64,000 nucleotides of DNA from a virus, in IMG/VR virus record IMGVR_UViG_3300009034_000027, positions 1 through 64,000 of that record, one strand, 5' to 3'. The notes below the pieces were generated by a model. That model was given only the letters and a program-made list of their open reading frames with translations, had not been told where the DNA came from and searched no databases. Shown piece after piece: positions 8,461-15,634 of this stretch (the stretch's first letter is position 1; each line of letters opens with the position of its first letter). The position numbers and the translations under genes were made by a program.

Positions 8461-10313
8461 TAACATTTGATAACATACAAATTGAGAATTTCCTCTCTAT
8501 CGGCTCAGCCAATGTCGACTTGGGTCAGCAAGGGCTTGTCTTGGTCAGAGGGATAAACAAAGACTCTGGCGTGGCTAAGTCTAATGGTGCCGGCAAATCA
8601 GCTGTCTTTGAAGCGTTGATTTGGGACTTGTTCGGCAAAACCTTCAGAGGGATAACTGGAGATGAAGTTATAAATAGGAATACAAGAAAGAAGAAAGAGT
8701 GTGCGGTAGCTTTGAGTTTCTCCAAAAACGGGAAGCCATTTGAGATAGTCAGATTTCGGAAACTACGCAACCTGGGTACGGGGTTGAAATTGTTCTACAA
8801 TGACAAGGACATTTCCAAGCCAACTATTCCAGAAACTCAGAAAGAGCTTGAGAGGATTCTTGGCTTCAAGTATGATACCTTAGTCCACTCAACTTATTTC
8901 GGTCAAGCTCTCAGTCATTTCTCATCTCTCACTGATGCGCAGCAAAAGAAAATTCTTGATGACTTGTTGGGTTTATCTGTCTTGCCAAAATGTCTTGCGA
9001 GAGTGAGGGCAGGGTTGAAAGAGATTAGTCATCAGGAAATTTCTAATTCTGCTCAAGTTGAAATTCTGGAACAAGAAATAGAAGCATCGAGAGACAGAAT
9101 CAAAGAACTCAAAGAGACTCAGAAGAAGCAAATGAAAGAACAGAAGCAAGAGAAAGAAAGTTTGGAGAGACTTCTGAAGCATAAAAGAAAGAAGCATGCT
9201 GAAGCAGAGAAGGAGATGCTTGAGGCAAAGGAATCGCATTGGTTGAAGGAGCAAGAATTCTTAGGTGAGAAAAAGAAGTTCAGGTTGGACGCAACCAAAC
9301 TTCAGAATCTGTCTGCTCAATCTGTAGCAAAACTCAAGATGCTTGCAAGACAAAAGTCAGGCATCGAAAGTGAGAAGGAAGTTTTGTACTGTAAAGTAAT
9401 TGATGGGTCTTGCCCTGTTGATGAAAAACGCAGAAAGACAGAACTTGCTGAGATTAAAAAACAGAAAGCAAAGATTACAAACCAAAAGGCTAAGTTGGAT
9501 GCTGCTCTGGAAATTCTCTCTCAGCAAGAAAAGGAGTTGACGAAGCAAGAGAAAGAACTTAATAAGGTAGCAATGGGAATCCAATCTGAGGAAAAGGAAG
9601 TTGACTCATTGGCCAATGAAGTTTCCGTTACAGAGCAAAAGCTTGGACAAATAGAAAGCGAGACAGAACAACAAACCGATATTGATAAATTGTTAGACAA
9701 AGAGCGCAGACGGCTGAGAACAAAAAAGGGTAAGATTGAGAGTTTGGAAGAAAATCTCAAGAAAAGAGCCAAACAGAAAAAACGATTGGAGTTTTGGGAA
9801 GAGGGATTTGGCAACGCAGGAATGAAGTCTTATATGCTTGACGACGTTGCGGAATTTCTCAATGAGAAGGTTAATGATTTCACTGAGTTTTTGACTGATG
9901 GAGAGATTAGGATTGCCTTCCAGACGCAAAGGCGTCTCAAGTCAGGAGAGACACGGGAAAGGTTCGCCATAGATATTATAGGTCAAGGCGGGAAAACCAC
10001 GTATGCGGCCAGCAGTGGTGGAGAAAAGAGGCGAATTGACGTGGCTATCCTACTTGCTTTATCGGAACTTACTTCAAGACACGGGAATCTTCCATCGCTG
10101 CTAATCCTTGATGAAGTATTTGATTCACTTGATGATGTTGGAATTGAGCGAGTTGTGAGACTTTTGAAGTCACAACTGTTGAACAAAAGAGATTCTGTCT
10201 TTGTGATAACTCATTCAGATGTTCTTGCTCAGCATTTTGACAAGGAATTATTGATTACAAAAGAAGATGGAATTTCATCTGTTCAATTTAGAGATAAAAC
10301 TTTATCTGCTTGA
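8457..10313 (+). CDS. sbcC: SbcC/Rad50-like ATPase (T4 gp46-like)
   Basis: This 618-residue SMC-type ATPase has a Walker A at residues 43-48 (NGAGKS), a long coiled coil, the ABC signature SSGGE at 519-523, Walker B LLILDE (D552, E553) and a terminal THSD H-loop. It powers the nuclease encoded by the SbcD-like gene. At the coiled-coil apex, where a CxxC zinc hook is expected, the sequence has C312 and then C319 in CPVD, so the second hook cysteine is missing. At 618 residues it is close to T4 gp46 in size and far shorter than bacterial SbcC. Confidence 0.93.
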   Translation: MITFDNIQIENFLSIGSANVDLGQQGLVLVRGINKDSGVAKSNGAGKSAVFEALIWDLFGKTFRGITGDEVINRNTRKKKECAVALSFSKNGKPFEIVRFRKLRNLGTGLKLFYNDKDISKPTIPETQKELERILGFKYDTLVHSTYFGQALSHFSSLTDAQQKKILDDLLGLSVLPKCLARVRAGLKEISHQEISNSAQVEILEQEIEASRDRIKELKETQKKQMKEQKQEKESLERLLKHKRKKHAEAEKEMLEAKESHWLKEQEFLGEKKKFRLDATKLQNLSAQSVAKLKMLARQKSGIESEKEVLYCKVIDGSCPVDEKRRKTELAEIKKQKAKITNQKAKLDAALEILSQQEKELTKQEKELNKVAMGIQSEEKEVDSLANEVSVTEQKLGQIESETEQQTDIDKLLDKERRRLRTKKGKIESLEENLKKRAKQKKRLEFWEEGFGNAGMKSYMLDDVAEFLNEKVNDFTEFLTDGEIRIAFQTQRRLKSGETRERFAIDIIGQGGKTTYAASSGGEKRRIDVAILLALSELTSRHGNLPSLLILDEVFDSLDDVGIERVVRLLKSQLLNKRDSVFVITHSDVLAQHFDKELLITKEDGISSVQFRDKTLSA

Positions 10314-10324
10314 AGGAGCTTAGC

Positions 10325-10531
10325 ATGAGTTTGCGATTTGGGACAGCCAGAATTTCTGTAATGAGAAAAGACCTCAAAAAAATCAGAGAGAAATTGGAAG
10401 CAAAGCTTATCAAACTTGAGGGGATTCCAGCCCAGAAAAAATTATTTGAAGAACTACAAGAGATTGAATTAGACTTGGCCAAAGTTGATGCTAAGATGCT
10501 TAAACTTTTGAAGATGAAGGGCGTAAAATGA
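10325..10531 (+). CDS. short coiled-coil protein
   Basis: A 68-residue protein dominated by one amphipathic helix with heptad-like Leu/Ile spacing (from about KDLKKIREKLEAKL onward). AAGGAG lies five bases before the ATG at 10325; a TTG at 10310 would lack this. It follows the SbcC-like gene by 11 bases and might contact that complex. No family recognised. Confidence 0.65.
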   Translation: MSLRFGTARISVMRKDLKKIREKLEAKLIKLEGIPAQKKLFEELQEIELDLAKVDAKMLKLLKMKGVK

Positions 10532-10587
10532 CGACTGAGAAGATTAAGCGGTGCCGAATGGGAATCCAGTTAGAAAGAGGTGAATAA
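10528..10587 (+). CDS. micro-ORF of 19 residues joining two genes
   Basis: ATG at 10528 overlaps the stop of the coiled-coil gene (ATGA). The TAA at 10585-10587 overlaps the ATG of the zinc-finger gene (TAATG), so a 19-residue peptide (begins MTTEKIKRC) exactly bridges the two genes. It may encode a peptide or only serve to carry ribosomes to the next start. The 11 bases before the next ATG contain AGAGGTGA, so that gene does not depend on coupling. Confidence 0.4.
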   Translation: MTTEKIKRCRMGIQLERGE

Positions 10588-11558
10588 TGTCTTTTTGCGA
10601 AGGTTGTGGGAAGGAAGTTGAAGGACTCAACACGTGCTCAAGTTGCCAGTACAGACTTTGTGTAGATTGCTTCTCGACTGTAGGTCAACCGCTGGCGTTG
10701 TGTGAATCTTGTCAGTCAGATAAAGTACGAGACCAAAACTATTGCCAAAGATGTGGACATGCGTTCCCCAGAATAGAAAGTTACAGTTGTGGAAGATGTG
10801 GCGAAGTTATATGCACAGAATGTTTTGGTCCAGTTGAAGGAGAACGTGTCTCTGCATGTATAAATTGTAGAGAGGATGAGATTGTCGAAAGAGGTTGTTA
10901 TATCTGCTTGAGTGTAGATAAGCACTTAGTTTGGTGTAAAGCGTGCAACAGAGTATTCTGTAAAGACTGTGGAGATTTCTTGAAGGATACGTGTAAAAAT
11001 TGTTTGGAGAAGTTTGTTGAGAAAGGAGGCAAGGATGGATTTGAGCATGGAGCAAGTCCCAGCAGGGACGAAGTGGGTAGTGTTGAAGAGGAAAGTGATA
11101 GCGGCAGAGCCAGATGCCAAGAAGTTCTATCTCAAGAAGAACAAGGCAGCGGGCAAGCGTCTCAGGAAGGCGCTCCAGGAGATTCGCAAGATAGCAAAGG
11201 AAGTGAGGGAAGAGACACTGAACCTGGAAAAGAAGAGCAAAGAAAGCAAGAGCAAGAAAAAGAAGAGAGGGAAGAAGTAGTCAGCCCTCTGAAGAAGGCA
11301 ATTCCTGAGCTTGAGAGGATGAAAGAAGTTCGTTGCCCTGGTTGCTCAGGTAGTCTTTTCACTTTGCCTGTAATTTATTCTATCAGGGCTGATAAGAGTG
11401 GAGCAACTTGGTTCAAAGAACTTGGTCGAAAGGTTAATGACTTAACCTGTTATTGCTGCGGCAAGCCAGTGGGGATAGACTTTGGAGAAAGCGATGGCAA
11501 AGAAAAAGAAACCAGCCCTGTTCAAGGATTGGTCAAAGGAGACAAAACGTCTGTCTAA
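10587..11558 (+). CDS. cysteine-rich multi-zinc-finger protein containing a nested gene
   Basis: The 323-residue ORF has an N-terminal half (about residues 1-147) with many CxxC/CxxCG pairs, resembling tandem B-box or RING-like zinc fingers. A Ser/Glu/Gln/Lys-rich linker covers residues of about 150-240, and a C-terminal zinc ribbon (CPGC ... CYCC) follows. The linker coincides with a histone-like gene read in another frame (11035-11280), so its sequence may be a by-product of overprinting. An in-frame ATG at 11319 could start the C-terminal ribbon as a separate product. The last 65 bases overlap the next gene. Function unknown. Confidence 0.7.
   Translation: MSFCEGCGKEVEGLNTCSSCQYRLCVDCFSTVGQPLALCESCQSDKVRDQNYCQRCGHAFPRIESYSCGRCGEVICTECFGPVEGERVSACINCREDEIVERGCYICLSVDKHLVWCKACNRVFCKDCGDFLKDTCKNCLEKFVEKGGKDGFEHGASPSRDEVGSVEEESDSGRARCQEVLSQEEQGSGQASQEGAPGDSQDSKGSEGRDTEPGKEEQRKQEQEKEEREEVVSPLKKAIPELERMKEVRCPGCSGSLFTLPVIYSIRADKSGATWFKELGRKVNDLTCYCCGKPVGIDFGESDGKEKETSPVQGLVKGDKTSV
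11035..11280 (+). CDS. histone H1/Hc1-like basic nucleoid protein, nested gene
   Basis: This 81-residue lysine-rich protein has the segment DAKKFYLKKNKAAGKRLRKA followed by LQEIRKIAKEVREE. That is the characteristic core of bacterial histone H1-like (Hc1-type) proteins, which bind and condense DNA. The tail is poly-Lys/Arg/Ser. Its ATG has a near-perfect SD, AAAGGAGG, five bases upstream, which is strong evidence for expression. It lies wholly inside the zinc-finger ORF in a different frame. A phage copy could compact DNA or act on the host nucleoid. Confidence 0.75.
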   Translation: MDLSMEQVPAGTKWVVLKRKVIAAEPDAKKFYLKKNKAAGKRLRKALQEIRKIAKEVREETLNLEKKSKESKSKKKKRGKK

Positions 11559-11751
11559 TACAGTGCTTCTTCTTGGGAAGGCACACAAAGGCAAGAAATT
11601 CGATGACGTGCCTCTGGAGTACCTGATTTGGATGGCAGACAAGTTCAAAGTTTGGAGCAAGAGCGAAGAAGAAACTGAGAACCTTGAAGCTGTAAGAGCG
11701 TATGTAAAGTTGCCATTGGTGCAGAAGATGATTGAGGAGCAAGGATTATGA
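11494..11751 (+). CDS. DUF3820-like small protein
   Basis: An 85-residue protein with the pattern LLGKAHKGKKFDDVPLEYLIWM. This matches the core of DUF3820 proteins (gk-kGk-f-dvP--YL-w), which occur in many phages and are of unknown function, often near nucleases. GGAG lies six bases before the ATG at 11494. The gene overlaps the end of the zinc-finger ORF by 65 bases and the MazG-like gene by four. Confidence 0.72.
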   Translation: MAKKKKPALFKDWSKETKRLSNTVLLLGKAHKGKKFDDVPLEYLIWMADKFKVWSKSEEETENLEAVRAYVKLPLVQKMIEEQGL

Positions 11752-12383
11752 TGGAGAATATCAAGTCAATGCGAGTGTTCTTAGGTTTTTGCCCTGATTG
11801 CGGGACGCAGATGATGAACAAAAAGGGTTTTCATCTGTATAAATGCCCAAAATGCCACGCCGAAGTAACTCACCAGTTGGCTTCAGAAATCAGGAATCGG
11901 GCAATATTGCTTGACGAGTATCAAGAGATGTCTAAGGACACGGCAATCTATCCTTCCAAGTTTGACTTGATGATTTCAGCACTTGATAGAGCTTATCAAG
12001 AAACACCTACATCCTTTTGCGAGAGTCCTGAAATCTTGCGAATCAAGGAATGTTTGCAATCTTTGATTACAATTCCTTCCAAAGATAGATTCATAAGAAA
12101 GCAGGGAATCTTTGGTAACATAGATTATGTTGTTGAAGGGTTGGCAGGAGAGGCAGGAGAACTGGCTGGCAAGGTTAAGAAAGTCATGCGAGATAATCAA
12201 GGAGAGTTCACGCCAGAGAAAGTTCAAGCCATCAAAGATGAAGTGGGCGATTGTTTTTGGTACTTGGCTCAGATTGGAAGCGAACTTGGTTTCAAATTAA
12301 GTGAAGCTGTTGTTGAAAATAGACTCAAGCTCTTGGACAGACAGGAGAGAGGCAAGCTTGGTGGTTCGGGAGACAAGCGGTAG
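11748..12383 (+). CDS. MazG-like NTP pyrophosphohydrolase with N-terminal zinc ribbon
   Basis: The 211-residue protein begins with a zinc ribbon (CPDCG ... CPKCH). It then shows the all-alpha NTP-PPase signature: EAGE at residues 135-138 and EVGDCFWYL at 165-173, ending with DRQERGKLGGSGDKR, a typical MazG tail. The N-terminal helix DEYQEMSKDTAIYP belongs to the same fold but is separated from the rest by an insertion of about 55 residues. The enzyme would hydrolyse (d)NTPs or an alarmone such as ppGpp. It fits the nucleotide-metabolism block with the Nudix and ThyX-like genes. Confidence 0.88.
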   Translation: MMENIKSMRVFLGFCPDCGTQMMNKKGFHLYKCPKCHAEVTHQLASEIRNRAILLDEYQEMSKDTAIYPSKFDLMISALDRAYQETPTSFCESPEILRIKECLQSLITIPSKDRFIRKQGIFGNIDYVVEGLAGEAGELAGKVKKVMRDNQGEFTPEKVQAIKDEVGDCFWYLAQIGSELGFKLSEAVVENRLKLLDRQERGKLGGSGDKR

Positions 12384-12397
12384 TTGGGAGGCAGAAT

Positions 12398-12529
12398 ATG
12401 GAATGGGTAGTTCTAACTTGTGTAGCATTTATCTTAGCTTTGTTGATACCCACCTCTCGAAGAGGATGTTGTCATAAGTCGCCGCCCAAAAATCCAAGAC
12501 CGCCAAAGCCACCGAAAGGGCAACAATGA
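12398..12529 (+). CDS. small single-pass membrane protein with proline-rich tail
   Basis: A 43-residue ORF. About 16 hydrophobic residues (VVLTCVAFILALLIP) form a membrane segment right after the start, followed by a basic Cys/Pro/Lys-rich cytoplasmic tail (PPKNPRPPKPPKG). GGGAGG lies about six bases before the ATG. It overlaps the next gene by four bases (ATGA). Function unknown; such proteins often modify the host envelope. Confidence 0.6.
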   Translation: MEWVVLTCVAFILALLIPTSRRGCCHKSPPKNPRPPKPPKGQQ

Positions 12530-12783
12530 AACAGAGAGTTGGACAATGTAATCGCTGTGGCCGATGTTGCATTGGTCGTTTGCTGTACTGTGACGATGAG
12601 CATTTACAGATGTTGATGAAGTAGCATGGGACTGATTTGGTTTGTTTGCATCTCATTCGAGGTGAACCTGCGACTTGTCAAATTTATAAAGACAGGCCTG
12701 TTATTTGCAGAAGTTATCCAGAGACTGAGGATGATGTTTTGGACAGCTGTGGTTATGAGTTTGTTGATGGAGAAGAAGAATGA
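12526..12783 (+). pseudogene. YkgJ/UPF0153-type cysteine-cluster protein interrupted by an in-frame TAG
   Basis: The frame encodes CNRCGRCC near the start, then CLHL, then CQIYKDRPVICRSYP, the full motif set of the YkgJ family, a putative zinc- or iron-chelating domain. A TAG at 12622-12624 interrupts it after 32 codons. The frame stays open for a further 52 codons to the TGA at 12781-12783, which overlaps the next ATG as elsewhere in this operon. No restart codon sits in frame after the TAG. It is a recent nonsense mutation, a sequencing error or a suppressed amber codon. Confidence 0.75.
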
Positions 12784-13832
12784 ACGTAGTTCTGATAGTC
12801 CCGACAGGGATTGGCGCTGAGATTGGTGGCCATTCAGGAGATGCTACCCCAGTAGCTCGATTGATTGGTTCATTGTGTAATAATTTGATTATTCATCCAA
12901 ATGTAGTGAATGCTTCAGATATCAATGAGATGCCTGAGAATGCATTATATGTTGAGGGGAGCATGCTTGATGAATTCCTCAAAGGGAATCTGGCATTGAG
13001 AAAAGTTCGTTCTAATACAGTATGTGTTGCAATCAACCCGCCAGCAAGTCCTGAAATTGTGAATACTGTTTCTGCTGCTCGTGCTATATTGGGGATGGAT
13101 GCTTTTGTTATTGTGTTAGATAAGCCGTTGAAGATGACTGCTATGATTGATGGAAAGGGTGTGGCTACAGGCCTTGTTGACGGTTGGGAAGATTTGGTAG
13201 AGCAAGTTAAATCATACAAATTCGGTGCTTTGGCTGTTTGTACACCTGTCGATGTCCCGAAAGAAGTTGAATTGGATTATTTACAAAATGGCGGAACAAA
13301 TCCTTGGGGTGGGGTTGAGGCTATTCTTTCAAAACTGGTATATGGAAGACTTGGACGGCCTGTTGCCCATGCGCCTTATGATGATAGCCCTATTGAGTTC
13401 AAATCTGTTGTAGACCCAAGAATATCGGCAGAGATGTTGTCTTCGACCAGTCTGTTCTCAGTGTTGAAGGGGCTGAATAAAGCTCCGCAGCCTGCTACTG
13501 AAGGATTGAAAGTTGAGGACATTGCTTGTATGATTTCCCCAATTGGATGCGTTGGGTTGCCTCATGGTGCATGTTTTGCGAGTGGTATCCCAATGTTAAT
13601 TGTCAAGGAAAATCGGACAGTTCTTGCAGGAAGTCTGTTTACTGAAGCAGGTTCTGATTCAGTATTATATGTAGAAAACTATTTGGAAGCAGCAGGGATT
13701 ATTGTTGCTATGCGCATTGGCCTGGATTGGCGTTCTGTCAGAAGGCCACTTGAGCCAACAAGGGTGATTCAGTCAATATCCAGAAGAGACTTGGATAACA
13801 GAGAGCTTGAACTGTTGCTGGGAGATGGTTGA
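12780..13832 (+). CDS. DUF3326 family protein
   Basis: A 350-residue protein. The N-terminal PTGIGAEIGGHSGDATPVARL, HPNVVNASDINEMPEN and ALYVEGSMLDEFL segments match, from memory, the DUF3326 family known from cyanobacteria, archaea and some bacteria, whose reaction is not established to my knowledge. Glycine-rich loops and conserved Asp/Asn/His suggest a metabolic enzyme. It overlaps the YkgJ-like frame by four bases. Its stop abuts the AdoMet-decarboxylase-like GTG start, so both may act in one small-molecule pathway. Confidence 0.8.
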   Translation: MNVVLIVPTGIGAEIGGHSGDATPVARLIGSLCNNLIIHPNVVNASDINEMPENALYVEGSMLDEFLKGNLALRKVRSNTVCVAINPPASPEIVNTVSAARAILGMDAFVIVLDKPLKMTAMIDGKGVATGLVDGWEDLVEQVKSYKFGALAVCTPVDVPKEVELDYLQNGGTNPWGGVEAILSKLVYGRLGRPVAHAPYDDSPIEFKSVVDPRISAEMLSSTSLFSVLKGLNKAPQPATEGLKVEDIACMISPIGCVGLPHGACFASGIPMLIVKENRTVLAGSLFTEAGSDSVLYVENYLEAAGIIVAMRIGLDWRSVRRPLEPTRVIQSISRRDLDNRELELLLGDG

Positions 13833-14204
13833 GTGAACAGATACGGGAAAGAGTTGATTTTTGATATGCGAGATTGTGACCCGAACACATTCAGCAGAGA
13901 TGTGATTGGTTCGTTCTTTGTTGCTCTTGCGGATGTCCTGAAGGTTGAGCGTGGTGACGTTCATTATTGGGATGATACAGGGACTCCGCAAGAGGAGAAA
14001 GAAACCGAGCCACGTTTGCGAGGCACGTCAGCAGTGCAGTTCATTCGTACCAGCAACATAACTGTTCATACATTGGATGTGTTGAAGCGGGTTTATTTGA
14101 ATGTATTTTCTTGTGATGAATTTGATTCAGATTTGGTTGTAGACATTGCCAAGAGATGGTTTTGTGGCAATGTAGTGAATAGAGTGGAGGTTACAAGGGT
14201 ATAG
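13833..14204 (+). CDS. S-adenosylmethionine decarboxylase-like protein (SpeH type)
   Basis: In this 123-residue protein, Ser74, His79 and Cys94 stand at the same spacing as the pyruvoyl-forming Ser63, His68 and Cys83 of bacterial AdoMetDC, within TSNITVHTL and NVFSC. The enzyme would self-cleave before the Ser to form pyruvate and decarboxylate AdoMet for polyamine synthesis. The residue before the Ser is Thr instead of the usual Glu, so processing may differ. The start is GTG directly after the DUF3326 stop. Polyamines could neutralise packaged DNA or decorate bases. Confidence 0.72.
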   Translation: MNRYGKELIFDMRDCDPNTFSRDVIGSFFVALADVLKVERGDVHYWDDTGTPQEEKETEPRLRGTSAVQFIRTSNITVHTLDVLKRVYLNVFSCDEFDSDLVVDIAKRWFCGNVVNRVEVTRV

Positions 14205-14224
14205 GTAGTAGATTGGAGGGAGTC

Positions 14225-14515
14225 ATGGGTAAATACAGGAAGAGGCCGGTAGTTGTTGAAGCATTCCAGATGACAAAGGAACGTCGTTGGGATAACTCAG
14301 AATGGCCTAACTGGTTACATGAAGCATGGCAAAAGGAAAAGAATGAAAAAGGTTCTCTTTGTTGTGTAAAAGATTCGAAAGAAGAACTCTACATAGTGAC
14401 ACTTGAGGGAGTTCTCAATATAGAGTTTGGTGATTGGATTATCAAAGGGGTCAAGGGCGAACTTTACCCTTGTAAACCGGATATATTTGAGCAAACATAT
14501 GAGCCGGCTGATTGA
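14225..14515 (+). CDS. conserved small phage protein
   Basis: A 96-residue protein of a pattern very common in phages: KYRKRPVVVEAFQM at the N-terminus, then LYIVTLEGVLNIEFGDWIIKG and KGELYPCKPDIFEQTYE. The family function is unknown. GGAGGG lies four bases before the ATG at 14225. An in-frame upstream start at 14213 would add four residues. Confidence 0.85.
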   Translation: MGKYRKRPVVVEAFQMTKERRWDNSEWPNWLHEAWQKEKNEKGSLCCVKDSKEELYIVTLEGVLNIEFGDWIIKGVKGELYPCKPDIFEQTYEPAD

Positions 14516-14536
14516 TAGATGAGAGGTGGACAAATA

Positions 14537-14869
14537 ATGTTCAAGAAAGTGATACTCAAGAAAGCAATAGAAGAAGGTGATTGCATTCCAACTGGTTTCA
14601 GAATTGCTTATCTTGATTTTCATTATCAAGTTGCCGTCTGTTTCCCGATTGGGGTGCATTTGCTTGTTCGATGGTTTGTTCGTCTGTGGCGGTTGACTTA
14701 TTATTTCAAGCCGGATAAGTGGGAGAAGAAAGTCAATAGAGCAATAGCAAATGTAAAGATGGGTTTGATAGATAAACATTTGAAAGAACGAGAAAGACTT
14801 GCACAAACATTTTATAACTTAGCTTATTTGGCCAGCAGAAAAAGATCATTGCGGTCTAATCTGAATTAA
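14537..14869 (+). CDS. hypothetical protein, 110 aa
   Basis: A basic protein with one moderately hydrophobic stretch (YQVAVCFPIGVHLLVRWFVRLW) that could associate with membrane. The C-terminal half is helical with many Arg and Lys. AGAGGTGG precedes the ATG at 14537 by eight bases. Not recognised. Confidence 0.6.
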   Translation: MFKKVILKKAIEEGDCIPTGFRIAYLDFHYQVAVCFPIGVHLLVRWFVRLWRLTYYFKPDKWEKKVNRAIANVKMGLIDKHLKERERLAQTFYNLAYLASRKRSLRSNLN

Positions 14870-14890
14870 TGAAAGATGGAGGCTGAAGGG

Positions 14891-15157
14891 ATGAGCAAGA
14901 AACCAAAGAGAGTGAAATGTGTTATGTTCGAATGCAATGGCAAAGGTTACAGCATTCCAGTAAGTGAGAAGTATAGAGAATCTGACCGAGAGACTGAAGC
15001 TATGGGACTTCTTGGCGATTTGATGGAATGGGGTAGATTGTCAAAGCTGGGAGCACAACTGAAAGTGGAAGTAGTTATGATTCCAATCTCATCTTTGAAA
15101 CAGGAATCACCGTTCTTTATTTCAGATTTCAGATGGTGTTTGATGTTATGGAGGTGA
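14891..15157 (+). CDS. hypothetical protein, 88 aa
   Basis: A small protein with a basic start (KKPKRVKCVMFECNGKGYS) and predicted mixed alpha/beta content. GGAGG lies seven bases before the ATG at 14891. Not recognised; it belongs to the run of short accessory genes. Confidence 0.6.
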   Translation: MSKKPKRVKCVMFECNGKGYSIPVSEKYRESDRETEAMGLLGDLMEWGRLSKLGAQLKVEVVMIPISSLKQESPFFISDFRWCLMLWR

Positions 15158-15161
15158 AGGG

Positions 15162-15416
15162 ATGAGTATGGGGCCAAATAGTGACCTTGAAAGGTCGTCG
15201 CAACGAGAAGCAACTTACAAACGGAAAAATGCCGCCCTCGAAGCCGAAGTGGCGCGGCTGAAGACGACTATTAAGTGGTTCGTGGAAACCTGTGGTTTGG
15301 ATTTTCCAGACCAAAGCAGTTTTTGCATGGAGGCGTGTTGCCCGGCACGCGACCTCGGATTCTGTAATAGAACTGACCCCGAAGCAAACAAAGACCCGTT
15401 CTTTGATGGAGAATGA
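15162..15416 (+). CDS. hypothetical coiled-coil and cysteine-containing protein
   Basis: An 84-residue protein with a short coiled coil (KNAALEAEVARLKTTIKWFVE) followed by a cysteine-containing tail (CMEACC, then FCNRTDP). GGAGGTGAAGGG precedes the ATG. Codon use is visibly more GC-rich than in neighbouring genes (GCC, CTC and GCG codons), hinting at a different origin. Confidence 0.6.
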   Translation: MSMGPNSDLERSSQREATYKRKNAALEAEVARLKTTIKWFVETCGLDFPDQSSFCMEACCPARDLGFCNRTDPEANKDPFFDGE

Positions 15417-15419
15417 ATT

Positions 15420-15578
15420 ATGGAATGTATAATTGCAGGATTCATCTTGCTTCTTTTTAGTTTTTTGTTGTCACTGGAATATGGCAGAGACCCAAGTAAT
15501 ACGGAGCATAGCGTTGCACTACCTATTGTTGGAGTGTTGTTAATTATTTGTGCGCTTGTATTGTTTCTTTTGGCTTGA
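15420..15578 (+). CDS. small two-helix membrane protein
   Basis: A 52-residue ORF. Two hydrophobic helices (IIAGFILLLFSFLLSL and LPIVGVLLIICALVLFLLA) are joined by a polar loop (EYGRDPSNTEHS), a holin-like hairpin topology. GGAG lies eight bases before the ATG. It is far from the late genes, so a host-envelope role is as likely as lysis. The +1 frame past its stop stays open to 15645 and could encode a GC-rich acidic tail. Confidence 0.6.
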   Translation: MECIIAGFILLLFSFLLSLEYGRDPSNTEHSVALPIVGVLLIICALVLFLLA

Positions 15579-15634
15579 GGCCCGCGCCGCGCTGAAGGCT
15601 ACGGGCGCAAACGCTGTTGTGGAGGAGGATGGAG
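15579..15634 (+). other. GC-rich short spacer with small hairpin
   Basis: This spacer is much richer in G and C than its surroundings. GCCCG at 15580-15584 pairs with CGGGC at 15602-15606. In one frame (GTG at 15550 to TAA at 15645) it reads as an acidic, alanine-rich peptide, possibly a frameshifted tail of the preceding membrane protein. The SD of the next gene, GGAGGAGG, occupies 15621-15628. Confidence 0.35.

Noticed and set aside
12622-12624. Idea that TAG is recoded as a sense codon throughout the phage
   Set aside because: TAG ends several solid genes with overlapping downstream starts, for example the exonuclease (2317-2319), the histone-like gene (11278-11280) and the DUF488-like gene (16255-16257).
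12626-12820. ORF starting at ATG 12626 after the amber codon
   Set aside because: It is in a different frame from the conserved YkgJ motifs and shows no domain. It is a shadow of that gene and the next one.
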